Assembly (NCBI GenBank): GCA_029237695.1 | Contig: CM055272.1 | Location: forward strand, 12,388,042 to 12,452,041 | Length of the DNA stretch: 64,000 bases | Source of the DNA: Conchocele bisecta | Taxonomy: Eukaryota > Mollusca > Bivalvia > Lucinida > Thyasiridae | Direction of reading: 5' to 3' | Part shown: positions 41,932-52,333 of the stretch, piece by piece | How positions within the stretch are numbered: the stretch's first letter is position 1 | Layout of the letters: each line of letters opens with the position of its first letter | Translations under genes and position numbers: made by a program | Notes under the pieces: generated by a model | The model's input: the letters and a program-made list of their open reading frames with translations, nothing else | Databases searched by the model: none | Told to the model about the DNA's origin: nothing

Positions 41932-42424
41932 TGGGGTGGTCACTAAACTTGCGTACACAGACTAAAATGTTCGTAAGTGCAAATTTAGTCTGATAATTTC
42001 ACATTAACCTATTCACCCCTAAGTAACTGGAATGGATTTTGGTATGTTAATTTTGCAACCAATCCAATTGTCACAAAATGATTTTCAGGCTAGTCCATTT
42101 ATGAAAAGGGGGGTGTTTTTGTTCCAAAAAATATGACAATTACTTGCAAAAAGTGCCAATACCACAAAACAGACCTGTAGTGTTGAAAGGGTTAACACTG
42201 TTTTATTGTAAACTATTATTGGGTTTCCATTTATTGAGCATAGGCTGCACATGCTACCTGTGGGCCATTTCACTAATTTAAAAAACTTCGTACGACTAAC
42301 ATGTTCGTAAGTGCAAAATTATGATAGTATTTTAATTTCACATAATCATAAATGTAAATCCATCACATTGAAATTTCCAGACTTAAGAACATTTTAGTCG
42401 TACAAGGTTTTTGAAACGCCCCCC
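41932..42424. mobile_element. MITE family D copy 5, rearranged, with a piggyBac MITE inside
   Basis: D pieces: ACTAAAATGTTCGTAAGTGC near 41960, CATTTATTGAGCATAGGCTG at 42228, and a second left end at about 42270-42330. The 42004-42195 MITE is inserted at the family's own TTAA. Confidence 0.75.
42004..42195. mobile_element. piggyBac-like MITE inside family D
   Basis: Flanked by TTAA; termini CCTATTCACCCC and TTGAAAGGG. In other D copies the host site reads CACATTAAC without the insert, so the TTAA duplication is directly visible. Confidence 0.8.
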
Positions 42425-42589
42425 TGAAGTCGCCACATGATCTAACAGTGTTTTAACATACGCGCACATTGCCCATGTGTCTGCGTAAAAAAAAAAAACA
42501 ACTGGACACTGTGCAAATGATGTGGTAAGAAAACTTCACCGTGTTTACCTCATTCAATGATACACAACGTGAATAAAAGCCAACATGTA

Positions 42590-42975
42590 CAAACGCTGTA
42601 GATACAGATGAGACGGCTCATTCTGCTCATTCTGAGCCGTCTCATCTGGATCTACAGCGTGTCATTCTGAGCCGTCTCATCTGGATCTACAGCGTGAGCC
42701 GTCTCATCTGGATCTACAGCGTGTCATTCTGACCCATCTCATCTGTATCTACAGCGTGTCATTCTGAGCCGTCTCATCTGGATCTACAGCGTGTCATTCT
42801 GAGCCGTCTCATCTGGATATACAGCGTGTCATTCTGAGCCGCGTCTCATCTGGATCTACAGCGTGTCATTATGAGCCGTCTCATCTGGATCTACAGCGTG
42901 TAATTATGAGCCGTCTCATATGGATCTACAGCGTGTCATTATGAGCCGTCTCATATGGATCTACAGCGTTTGCAC
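42590..42975 (+). repeat. 35-bp minisatellite
   Basis: About ten units of GAGCCGTCTCATCTGGATC + TACAGCGTGTCATTCT, some truncated (42700, 42840). The first half-unit is inverted (GCTGTAGATACAGATGAGAC). No spacer-like unique sequence. Confidence 0.9.
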
Positions 42976-42979
42976 ATGT

Positions 42980-43730
42980 TGGCCGCATCAGGATCTGTGC
43001 AGCATTTGTTGGTACTGGTACTGGTCAATTATTAAAACAAACTCTGCGTTTTCTCATTAATTGAATGGTCCAAAAATAGCATGGACACGCCCATGTGGGA
43101 TATTTAGGGATGACATGGTCAATGTCCATCGGCTCCATAATGCAATGATTGTAAATAAGCGCCAAAGGTAATGTACATGTACTTTCATGGGTGTTCGTTT
43201 CACACATGCTTCACTGTACATGCCCCTGTACGACGGCTAAGGTCAGGTTATTCATGGGAGATGTTTATTCAAAATACACACTTTAAGCCATATGGCCCAT
43301 GAAGCAATACGAAAATGGCAAACTATAAATCAAAACATATCATAGTGACAAAGACAACAGCAGGACTGGTGTAAATATAAGTAGAAAGTCGTTTAAGTGT
43401 ATTACCCGCGGTGGAATGCAACAATTGTGCTGGGGATTCAGAATGGCATTATAATCATGCTGAATTTACTGCACAACTACATCTTACATAATACCACAGA
43501 CAAAACAATTAAGTTCATTTCTTTCACATACAAAACGTCAGGCATATGACCACAATTATGTAATAACTATGTGTGACAATAATTTGACCAATATTATCAG
43601 TGTATACGTTAAATATCAAGCATATCGAGTTAATGTGAATTGTATCACTATGACATACATGTATGTGGGTATCACGTGATGCTTTTAATTGTTTCATATT
43701 TTTTTGATAATACAGCGGAGGTACAGAACT
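42980..43730. other. Unannotated stretch
   Basis: No gene or repeat family recognised; AT-rich with chance frames only. Confidence 0.4.
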
Positions 43731-43734
43731 GTGG

Positions 43735-43895
43735 TGTTTCGTTTATTTGTTTGTTTGTTTGTTTGTTGGGATTTGGGTTAACATATTTTATTTGTATATT
43801 ATTTACAAGTAAGGCATCAATCGTTGTTGAGGTTTAACGGCCTATCAACAGCTAATGTCATTTAAGGCCGGGTCAATGGGTTTAGTACTAAATCC
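43735..43895 (-). repeat. SINE/LINE 3' tail, minus strand
   Basis: TTTGTTTGTTTGTTTGTTTG on the + strand, then a GGTTTAACGGCCTATCAACA and TTTAAGGCCGGGTCAATGGG segment; the inverse of 36776-36855. Confidence 0.6.
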
Positions 43896-43907
43896 TATAT
43901 ATTACCG

Positions 43908-44001
43908 TGGGGTCAGCGTGTAAGTGCACACACGAACGAACACGACAGGTTGGAACCAACCTGTCGTGTTCGTTCGTGTGTGCACTTACACGCTGACCCC
44001 A
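43908..44001. repeat. 44-bp-arm palindrome
   Basis: GGGGTCAGCGTGTAAGTGCA continues to ...CAGGTTG, a four-base loop, then an exact inverse. Probably a young MITE or replication fold-back. Confidence 0.85.
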
Positions 44002-44251
44002 CTGTATCTGTTCACATGTACATGTTCAAGTACGTGGTGTCTCGTACATTTCTACCAAATTCGGAAGCTATTTTGGATGATGTACTGTAGAATATCCACG
44101 AGGTTATATCTACACGACTGCAAACATACATGATATAGGCTATGATATAGTTATCTAATCAAATACGCATACTCAAATATAAATGTATGGTGGGTTGTAA
44201 GGGCCAGGTCGCCTCTTCGTTCTGTCGCCGCGTGGATACGAATATATAGAG

Positions 44252-44407
44252 GATATTCATATTTTTGCAACGAATATGACATATGTTCATCTCGTGGTGT
44301 GAAATGTCCATATTTCACGAGTGCCAAACGGCACTCGTGAAATATGGACATTTCACACCACGAGATGAACATATTTGTCATATTCGTTGCAAAAATATGA
44401 ATATTCT
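44252..44407. repeat. ~75-bp-arm palindrome
   Basis: GATATTCATATTTTTGCAAC through CTCGTGGTGTGAAATGTCC to GTGCCAAACGGCAC, then the inverse, with one or two mismatches. Confidence 0.85.
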
Positions 44408-44649
44408 ATTTATTATATACCGTTCCATGGAAATTAGCATTTTTTTAGACTGTATACGGTAATGAATGTGTATTTCCAGCCTATTTGTAGTCCGCACTGC
44501 AGATGCGCGTTATGATTATAGATAGCGGAAGGAGTCGTATTTTCACTGGAAGTTGTTTATTTCATCGATGAGAACATATGACTTTTATTTACATTGTATA
44601 ACTATGTATTTCATGGGTAGGTATATAATAAAATAACTACTGTGTTTAT

Positions 44650-44790
44650 GGTGGCTGGATCAGCTCAAGAGGTAGAGCGTCGGACCCCGGGTTCGATTCC
44701 CATCTCGACCTTCTCCGTATGGCCGATTCAGCGTGTCGTTGGGCAAGACAACTTCGTGCTAGCGTATTCATATCGGATGTGGGGGGGGGG
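44650..44790 (+). repeat. tRNA-derived SINE
   Basis: The head contains an A-box-like TGGATCAGCTCAAGAGG and a perfect B box GGTTCGATTCC, then a body with GTGTCGTTGGGCAAGACAA as in many SINEs. It ends at a G-rich tract (44779-44812). Not a tRNA gene: no acceptor or anticodon stem closes. Confidence 0.7.
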
Positions 44791-44859
44791 GGGGGGTGGG
44801 GGGGGGGGGGGGGTCATCGAGCCAGTGTCCTCGTTAAATCAAAGCATTTAAATCACGAA

Positions 44860-45010
44860 ACGAGTCCATATTTTACACCTATAAACAATGCAAAAACAAT
44901 ATTTTTTTCGACAATATTAAAATTTAGCAAAATGTAAGAATGAACATTCTTTTTATTTCGGGAAAATTTGGTCAATTATTAATTTTATTACAAAAAAATC
45001 GTTTCTTCAT
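44860..45010 (+). mobile_element. MITE family C copy 4, truncated
   Basis: CACCTATAAACAATGCAAAA, AATATTTTTTTCGACAATAT and ATTCTTTTTATTTCG match the left half of family C. It stops before the minisatellite. Confidence 0.7.
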
Positions 45011-45162
45011 CCCTACATATAAACATGTAAACTTGCTTTCCTTTGTGCCTACGCCATGTTCAGACGAAACTTGAAAAACATAAATTTCGTTCCTTCATGC
45101 ATGCATGCACTTTAATATCAGTACAATGTATCTGCGCGGCGCGGAAACGAAAAGACGAAATG

Positions 45163-47455
45163 TCCCTATCGTTCTAGGATACCAATGTCCCTATCGTTAT
45201 ATGATACCAATGTCCCTTTCGTTCTAGGATATCAATTTCCATCGTTCTATGATACCAATGTCCCTATCATTCTAGGATGCCAATGTCCCTATCGTACATA
45301 TCCGTCCCCTAGGATATCATTTCCAAATCGTTCAGGATACCAATGTCACCTATCATTCCCGTTAGGATACAATGTCCCATCGGATACCAATTTCCATCGT
45401 CAGGATACCAATGTCCCTATCACCTCCCTAGGATACCAAAACCCTGATCTTATCCTAGATACAAATGTCTATCGTTCTAGGATACCCAATGTCCCTACGT
45501 TCTAGGGTACCAATGTCCCTCTAATACCAATGTCCCTATCGATCTAGGATACCTATGTACCTTGTCGATATAGGATACAAATTGTCCTAATCGTTCTAGG
45601 ATCTGGATACAATGTATCTTTCGTTCTAGGTACCAATGTCCCTGAACGTTCTAGGATACCAATGTCCTAATGTTATAGGATACAAATGTCCTATCGTTTT
45701 GGATACAAAAAAAATGTCCCTATCGTTCTTGGATCTAGGATACCAAGGTCTCTAGCGTTCTCGGATACCAATGTCTTATCGTTTTCTAGGGTACCATTGT
45801 CTCTATCGTTTAGGATACCAATGTCCTATGTTATTGGATACCATTGTCCCTATCGTTCTAGGATACCAATTTCCATCGTTCTAGGATACCAATGTCCCTA
45901 TCGTTTAGGATACATGTCCCTGATCGTTTATAGGATACCAATGTCCCTATCGTTCTAGGATACTATGTCCATATCGTTTAGGATACCAATGTATCTATGT
46001 TCTAGGATACCAATGTCCCTATCGTTCTCGGATACAATGTCTCTAGCGTTCTAGGATTACATGTCTCTATCGTTTAGGATACAATGTATCTATCGTTTTG
46101 GATACCAATGTATCTATGTTCTCGGATACCAATGCCCTATCGTTCTAGGATACCAATGTCCCTATCGTTCTAGATACCAATGTCCCTACGTTCTAGGATA
46201 CCAATGTCCCTCGATACCAATTTGTTCGGATACCGTATCCGTCCCCATCGTTATAGGACAAATGTCCCTATCGTTCTAGATAGGATACCAATGTCTCTAT
46301 CGTTCTAGGATACCAATGTCCCTATCGTTCTAGGATACCAATGTCCCTATTGTTATAGGATACAAATGTCCCTATCGTTATAGGATACAAATGTCCCTAT
46401 CGTTCTAGGATCTAGGATACCAATGTCTCTATCGTTCTCGGATACCAATGTCTCTATCGTTCTAGGATACCAATGTCTCTATCGTTCTAGGATACCAATG
46501 TCCCTATCGTTATTGGATACCAATGTCCCTATCGTTCTAGGATACCAATTTCCATCGTTCTAGGATACCAATGTCCCTATCGTTCTAGGATACCAATGTC
46601 CCTATCGTTATAGGATACCAATGTCCCTATCGTTCTAGGATACCAATGTCCCTATCGTTCTAGGATACCAATGTCTCTATCGTTCTAGGATACCAATGTC
46701 CCTATCGTTCTCGGATACCAATGTCTCTATCGTTCTAGGATACCAATGTCTCTATCGTTCTAGGATACCAATGTATCTATCGTTCTAGGATACCAATGTA
46801 TCTATCGTTCTAGGATACCAACATCGCTATCGTTCTAGGATACCAATGTCGCTATAAGATACCAATGTCTCTATCGTTCTAGGATACCAATGTCCCTATC
46901 GTTCTAGGATACCGATGTCTCTATCGTTCTAGGATACCAACGTCTCTATCGTTCTAGGACACCAATGTCCCTATCGTTCTATGATACCAATGTCTCAATC
47001 GTTCTAGGATACCAATGTCTCTATCGTTCTAGGATACCAATGTCGCTATAAGATACCAATGTCTCTATCGTTCTAGGATACCAATGTCCCTATCGTTATA
47101 GGATACAAATGTGCCTATCGTTCTAGGATACCAATGTCCCTATCGTTCTAGGATACCAATGTCTCTATCGTTCTAGGATACCAATGTCCCTATCGTTCTA
47201 GGATACCAATGTCTCTATCGTTCTAGGATACCAATGTCGCTATAAGATACCAATGTCTCTATCGTTCTAGGATACCAATGTTCCTATCGTTCTAGGATAC
47301 CAATGTCTCTATCGTTTTAGGATACCAATGTCTCTATCGTTCTAGGACACCAATGTCTCTATCGTTCTAGCATACCAATGTCCCTATCGTTCTAGGATAC
47401 CAATGTCTCTATCGTTCTAGGACACCAATGTCCCTATCGTTCTAGGATACCAATG
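45163..47455 (+). repeat. 25-bp minisatellite, ~90 units
   Basis: Unit CTAGGATACCAATGTCCCTA + TCGTT. From about 46270 on, units are regular with mainly C/T (CCC/CTC) variation and a higher-order insertion of CGCTATAAGAT at 46850, 47045 and 47230. Before 46270 the units lose or gain single bases very often. Frames read from it are meaningless. Confidence 0.95.
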
Positions 47456-47463
47456 CATACTAT

Positions 47464-48198
47464 CGCCTGCGTTAATCTTGCCAATATGTCACTTTCTTTG
47501 TTTCAAAATACTTGAATATTATGCTTGAAATTAAGCAGCTTGATTGCCTGTGCTACAGTTCAGGCTCAGGACAATCAAACTGCTTGATTGAGAGTTGGCA
47601 TTGCAATGGATGTTCAGAAACGGTTCACGAAAGCTGCCCAAATTTTTCGGCCATATAAACAATTCAAAAACCATATTTTTTTTGATAATATTAAATTAAA
47701 GGAAAATTTAAGATTGAGCCTTCTTCTTATTTCGTGAAATTTGGTCAAATATTGATTTTATTGCGAAAACAAAATTTCCCCATGTTAAATCCCCATAGAT
47801 ATCTTCACGGAGTGAAGATGTCTATGGGGATTTAACATGGGGAAATTTTTTAGAATTTCAGAAATACTGGACCGATTTTTAAAATTTAACTTAGTTAGAT
47901 CATTTCCAAGCTGTCTAGTCGAGTTTCGGAGTCAATTTCCAAATGTTTTCGTTTTTTGACTCCTCCCACACTTCCTTACCACTTGTTCCCCCATGTTAAA
48001 TTCCCATAGACAAATCAATTTTTCGTAATAAAATCAATATTTGACCGAATTTCACGAAATAAAAAGAAGGCTCATTCTTAAATTTTCCTTTAATTTAATA
48101 TTATCGAAAATAATATTGTTTTTGAATCGTCTATATAGCCGTAAAATTTGGGCAGCTTTCGTGAAACAGACTATAGGCAAGATTAACGCAGGCGGTTA
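47464..48198. mobile_element. MITE family J copy 4, holding family C copy 5
   Basis: CGCCTGCGTTAATCTTGCCA at the left and GGCAAGATTAACGCAGGCGG at the right are exact inverses. Between 47620 and 48170 a complete family C element interrupts it. The central TGTGCTACAGTTCAGGCTCA hairpin of J lies at about 47550-47580. Confidence 0.85.
47622..48172. mobile_element. MITE family C copy 5
   Basis: Nested in family J; ends GTTCACGAAAGCTGCCCAAA and GGCAGCTTTCGTGAAACAGA. Central hairpin GATATCTTCACGGAGTGAAG with CATGTTAAATCCCCATAGA inverse arms. Nearly full length. Confidence 0.85.
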
Positions 48199-48205
48199 TG
48201 TATGA

Positions 48206-48316
48206 GGGACCTGTTTCACTAAACTTCGTACGACTAAAATGTTCGTAAGTGCAAATTGAAGATCGTCTGGAAATTTATATTGGTGGATTTACATTTATTG
48301 AGCATAAGCTGCATAA
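48206..48316. mobile_element. MITE family D copy 6, truncated
   Basis: CTGTTTCACTAAACTTCGTA to CATTTATTGAGCATAAGCTG; the right half is absent. Confidence 0.75.
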
Positions 48317-48440
48317 TATAACCGCTTTAGGGTTGGCTGGTGGTGTTTACAGACAAATGACTGACGGCGTATTAATATTTCCAAGGGCACTCTGTCCGAG
48401 GTGTCTCGGATAGTCAATATTCGTGCTTCTACTACATGTA

Positions 48441-48739
48441 CAGGGGCGGATCCAGCATTTGGGGAACGGTGGGGGGGGGGGGGGTGTATAGTTGCGAAGG
48501 TAATTCTTGCAATCTACTCCCGTACGCGAGTAATTGCAAGAGTTACCGTTCGCAACTAGCAACTAGGAGGTTGTCCTATTTTTGAGCACTTCGAAATGCA
48601 CTTTCCTGTGTTTTACGGCATTTAAATTCAGACTTGTGGTAAACTGTGATCTATGTAAACTCCGTGGCTGAACGGGGGTGGGGGGGGGGGGCGGGGCGGG
48701 GGGGGGGTACAACCCCGGACCCCCCTATAAATCAACCCC
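48441..48739. mobile_element. MITE family K copy 4 with nested hairpin
   Basis: Starts CAGGGGCGGATCCAGCATTT. Hairpin AGTTGCGAAGGTAATTCTTG / CAAGAGTTACCGTTCGCAAC at 48489-48560, two G tracts, and a TAAATCAACCCCTG end. Confidence 0.75.
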
Positions 48740-48870
48740 TGATGTATGTATATGGACTGCAATGATACAATACATAAACCAAATGCACAATTTCGTTTGA
48801 TGGTAACGAGTTTGCGTTGTATCGTGTGTTTTTTTCAGTTGTACAACTATTGCTAAACAGTGGAGATCAT

Positions 48871-49350
48871 TTAAAGGTACATGCCCACTTACATGTAGTA
48901 GGCACAACATTCTTTATAGGAATTCAATACGTGTATCATTGTGTCACTATTCCACTAGTTCTAAACATTACAAGTGCCTGCTATACAGATATATTCATTT
49001 AGTAATAAGTATTTTACTGATAGTGACTGGCGGTTGTATCAGGCTATTTAAGCAAATGAAGCATACTAGTTTTTAATTATTTATACTAATTAAAGGTACA
49101 TACCCACTCAGTAGGCAGAACATGTTATTTATATCAGAGACATCATCTGATACATTTTCTGGCATATTAAACATTAATTCACCATTACCCCATGTATTGA
49201 TTGGCATTATTGTACATTTTATATCAGTCGTAAATTTTTACACTGATATCAGGGACGATAACTGTGTTTCCTTAAAATATTAACGGACATAATTTATTCT
49301 CTGTATTTAAAGAACATTTTGTGCCTACAGAGTGGGCATGTACTTTTAAA
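48871..49350. mobile_element. MITE family E copy 4
   Basis: Left TTAAAGGTACATGCCCACTT and right AGAGTGGGCATGTACTTTTA, with a second left end inside (49092, TTAAAGGTACATACCCACTC), so two copies are partly fused. The E-type sequence continues inverted to about 49500. Confidence 0.7.
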
Positions 49351-49650
49351 TGCTTCACCTGAAAAAAATAATATTTTCGGCAAGAAACACGGTTAGCGCC
49401 CCTGATATCAGTGTGGAAATTTACGTCTGATATAAAATGTATAATAATGCAAATCAATACATGGGGTAATGGTGACAGAATGTTTATTTTTCCGGAATTA
49501 GGAGTTAGTACATGTATCTCATAATTAGGAGATACAAATATGTTAGCATTGGCACCAAGCTGCTTCCATAAATATCGACTCTCACGTGCTAGTTTTCGAC
49601 ACTCCCAGGCAGTTGCTAGGTTTTCGTACGACAAAAGTACCACAACCCCA

Positions 49651-49955
49651 GTAGCCCATTTCATCAACATTGCAAAGTATACTTTAGTAGCAAAGTATAC
49701 TTTGAGGGAGAAATTTCCAATTTTATGAGAAATTTATTAATTTTTATTATAATGAATTTATTACATTATCACAGCCAATTTGGCTGTGATAATGTAATAC
49801 ATTCAGTATAATAATTCTGCATACTTTTAATCATGAAATATATGCATTTGTTAGTTCTATATAAAATAATGCATTTCAGGAAAAATAAATGATTACTCCC
49901 TCAAAGTATACTTTGCTAGTAAAGTATACTTTGCAATGTTGATGAAATAGGCTAC
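49651..49955. mobile_element. MITE family B copy 4
   Basis: Complete; ends GTAGCCCATTTCATCAACAT and ATGTTGATGAAATAGGCTAC. Confidence 0.88.
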
Positions 49956-50389
49956 AGGTCAATGACCCTCAAACCAAGTGAAGTAAGTTGTAATAATGCC
50001 GTGTGCTGTTTGCATTTGTGGTGGGGTTGGCACGTTAATGGTCGAAGTACGAAAATAAATGAACTTCTAAAGCCCATGTCAGTTTGAAGTAATTGTCATG
50101 TTCACTGGTTTTCTCGCTGGCGTTCGCAACATTTATTTTTTCAGAATAAATTTAGGTTTGCTTTTACTAACCCGCGTTCTCCAGGTGACTCGTTGGTGCA
50201 AGATGCAATTAAATCTGGTTGTACTCACCTACTTCAGAATGTTCGGGGTACATCTGAGACAAAGTGCAATTCAACCGTGCAGCCTATAATTCCAATGCCG
50301 GCACGTTGTCAATACACAACGAACCGTCTCGTCTTTATCTGCGTGACTATTCCTGTTTTAACACAATTACTTATTGAGTGACAGGCGAA

Positions 50390-50665
50390 ATTACAATGTA
50401 ACTTGAAATATTGACATCACCACTGCGCTTTGCATGTTAAGTCTATATCCCGTCATTTGCGTTTAAGTTTCGTTGCATGAATTGGCCCACGTGTCGTCGT
50501 GTGACGTTGTTGATTGATTAAAGTTTATTTGACATCAATACGCTCCACGATGTTGTCAATGAAAATAATGGCACGGTATTGACTGATAAGGTTGCTGTTC
50601 CATGAACTGAGACACAGTGACGTAAAACAAGTCAATTCAAGATGATGCAGTTATTTACATTAGTA
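50390..50665 (+). repeat. Repeat family R copy 2
   Basis: GTGTGACGTTGTTGATTGAT, CACGATGTTGTCAATG and GGTTGCTGTTCCATGAACTG match 23600-23705 with many differences. Confidence 0.5.
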
Positions 50666-50671
50666 CCTACA

Positions 50672-50936
50672 TAGAGAATAGTAGGTTAGTGCCGTGAATG
50701 GGAAAACATATATGGCAAGGCTCAGGAAACGGGATGGGCGAGGCTCTGCCGAGCACATCCCGTTTCCGTGCCGCGCCAGATATTTTTTCCCATTCACGGC
50801 ACTAACCTACTATTCTATTTATCCCGTCAACACCTACAAATGGCTGTAAAATGCAAAAATAGTATTGACTAGATATCAAAAATGTTTCACGGCACCGTGT
50901 TTCAAGGCACAAACGCACTATGTTGACGGGATAAAT
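50672..50936 (+). mobile_element. MITE family A copy 4
   Basis: Complete family A element, close to the consensus of copies 1 and 2. Confidence 0.82.
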
Positions 50937-51065
50937 ACATTTCTGAAACTATCCGAGAAACTACAATTTGTAAATAAAGTAATAAAACCATGGGATATTG
51001 CGCTTAAAGTGCGTGGAGCCGTCATTCGGACACAACAGACCCATTATTTTTCTTAGAGTAGGAAT

Positions 51066-51459
51066 ACAGAGCCCACAGGGGACATGGATTTTTTTTATTA
51101 CTTCGTTCCCACGAAATAACAATTCGTTCCCTCAATTTAACAATTCGTTCCCTCGAATTAACAATTCGTTCTCACGATATACAATTCGTTCCCTCGAATT
51201 AACAATTCGTTCTCACGAAATGACAATTCGTTCCCTCAATTTAACAATTCGTTCCCTCGAATTAATAATTCGTTCCCACGATATTACAATTCGTTCCCAC
51301 GAATTAACAATTCGTTCCCGTGGGAACGAATTGTTATTTCGTGGGAAAGAATTGTTAAATTGAGGGAACGAATGGTTAATTTGTGGGAACGAATTGTTAT
51401 TTCGTGGGAACTAATTAATAAAAAAAAAGAATTCTACGTCGCCTGCGGGGCTCCGTATA
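51066..51459. mobile_element. Repeat family F copy 4
   Basis: About ten AACAATTCGTTCCC[A/T]C units on the left, four inverted on the right, switching at CGTTCCCGTGGGAACG (about 51320). Terminal GAGCCCACAGGGGACATG / GTCGCCTGCGGGGCTCCG. Confidence 0.8.
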
Positions 51460-52333
51460 GGAACGCTACATTCCATGTGGTAGGGTCATTTCCGAGGATT
51501 CCGTGACTAAAATGTTCCTAGATTTTCTTTATTGTTGATTTGATCCATTTTAGAAACAAAAATAGCTTCTAAGCATTTTTTTAAAAATGACGGGAAATAG
51601 TTGTAGAGCGCAAACTTAAAAATGGCCGCCATGGCTAGTTTGAAATACTATATGAAATCCATTATCTCTGGGTGTCGTTTCTAAATACTTATAACATGCC
51701 AACAACTGCTGGTATTGTTACTTTTTACTTTGAACCTTGAAACCTAAGCTGGCTGCCGTCCATCATCGTAAAATACATACTACTCAGTGTTGGCAGTGGG
51801 AACTAGGCAAAAAGTAAACAAATAGTGTGTATTTGATCGTGTCACATCTGCTGGTGGGGTTGTGTGTTGGTGTGGATGTCACGAATCGCTTGAAATCCGA
51901 GATGGTCACTGTCCGCCATCTTCGATAATATAAAACAATATTTAGGTGGGGAAAATTTAAGCTAAAAGTAATTTTAGCAGATCACACCCGCTGGAAGGGC
52001 TGTTTGATGCTATCAGAAAATCCAAAATGCCATTTTGAAAACTGAACATACACTATTTTTGAGACGGCATTTAAGCTAATGTACAAACAGTGTGATTTCT
52101 CATGAAATTTATTGTACTATATTGGCTGTAATGTATTCTGTGTTACTCGAATTTCAAGATGTCAACCCTCTCTTGTCTAAAAGAAGTAGACCACTTTATT
52201 TTTATTTTCAATATTGCAAATACTAAACTGTGACCATTTTTGATTTCACTACACTTAGTGCATAAAAGTTGCTTACTGGGTATGTTGGATGATTCATTTT
52301 GGCTCTGCAACACCGCGGAAATGTAGGTTTTTA

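Noticed and set aside
44650..44722. A tRNA gene
   Set aside because: Promoter boxes are present but the stems do not close, and a SINE body follows.
45185..46279. Frames up to 106 residues in the 25-bp minisatellite
   Set aside because: Repeat-derived; 25 is not a multiple of 3, and the frames depend on likely indel errors.
42590..47455. Possible CRISPR-like direct repeats
   Set aside because: Units are joined head to tail with no unique spacers, and the context is a eukaryotic genome; these are minisatellites.
49272..49670. Minus-strand frame of 132 residues
   Set aside because: Its middle matches a frame at 30708-30938 only because both lie in MITE family E; stops interrupt the other copies.
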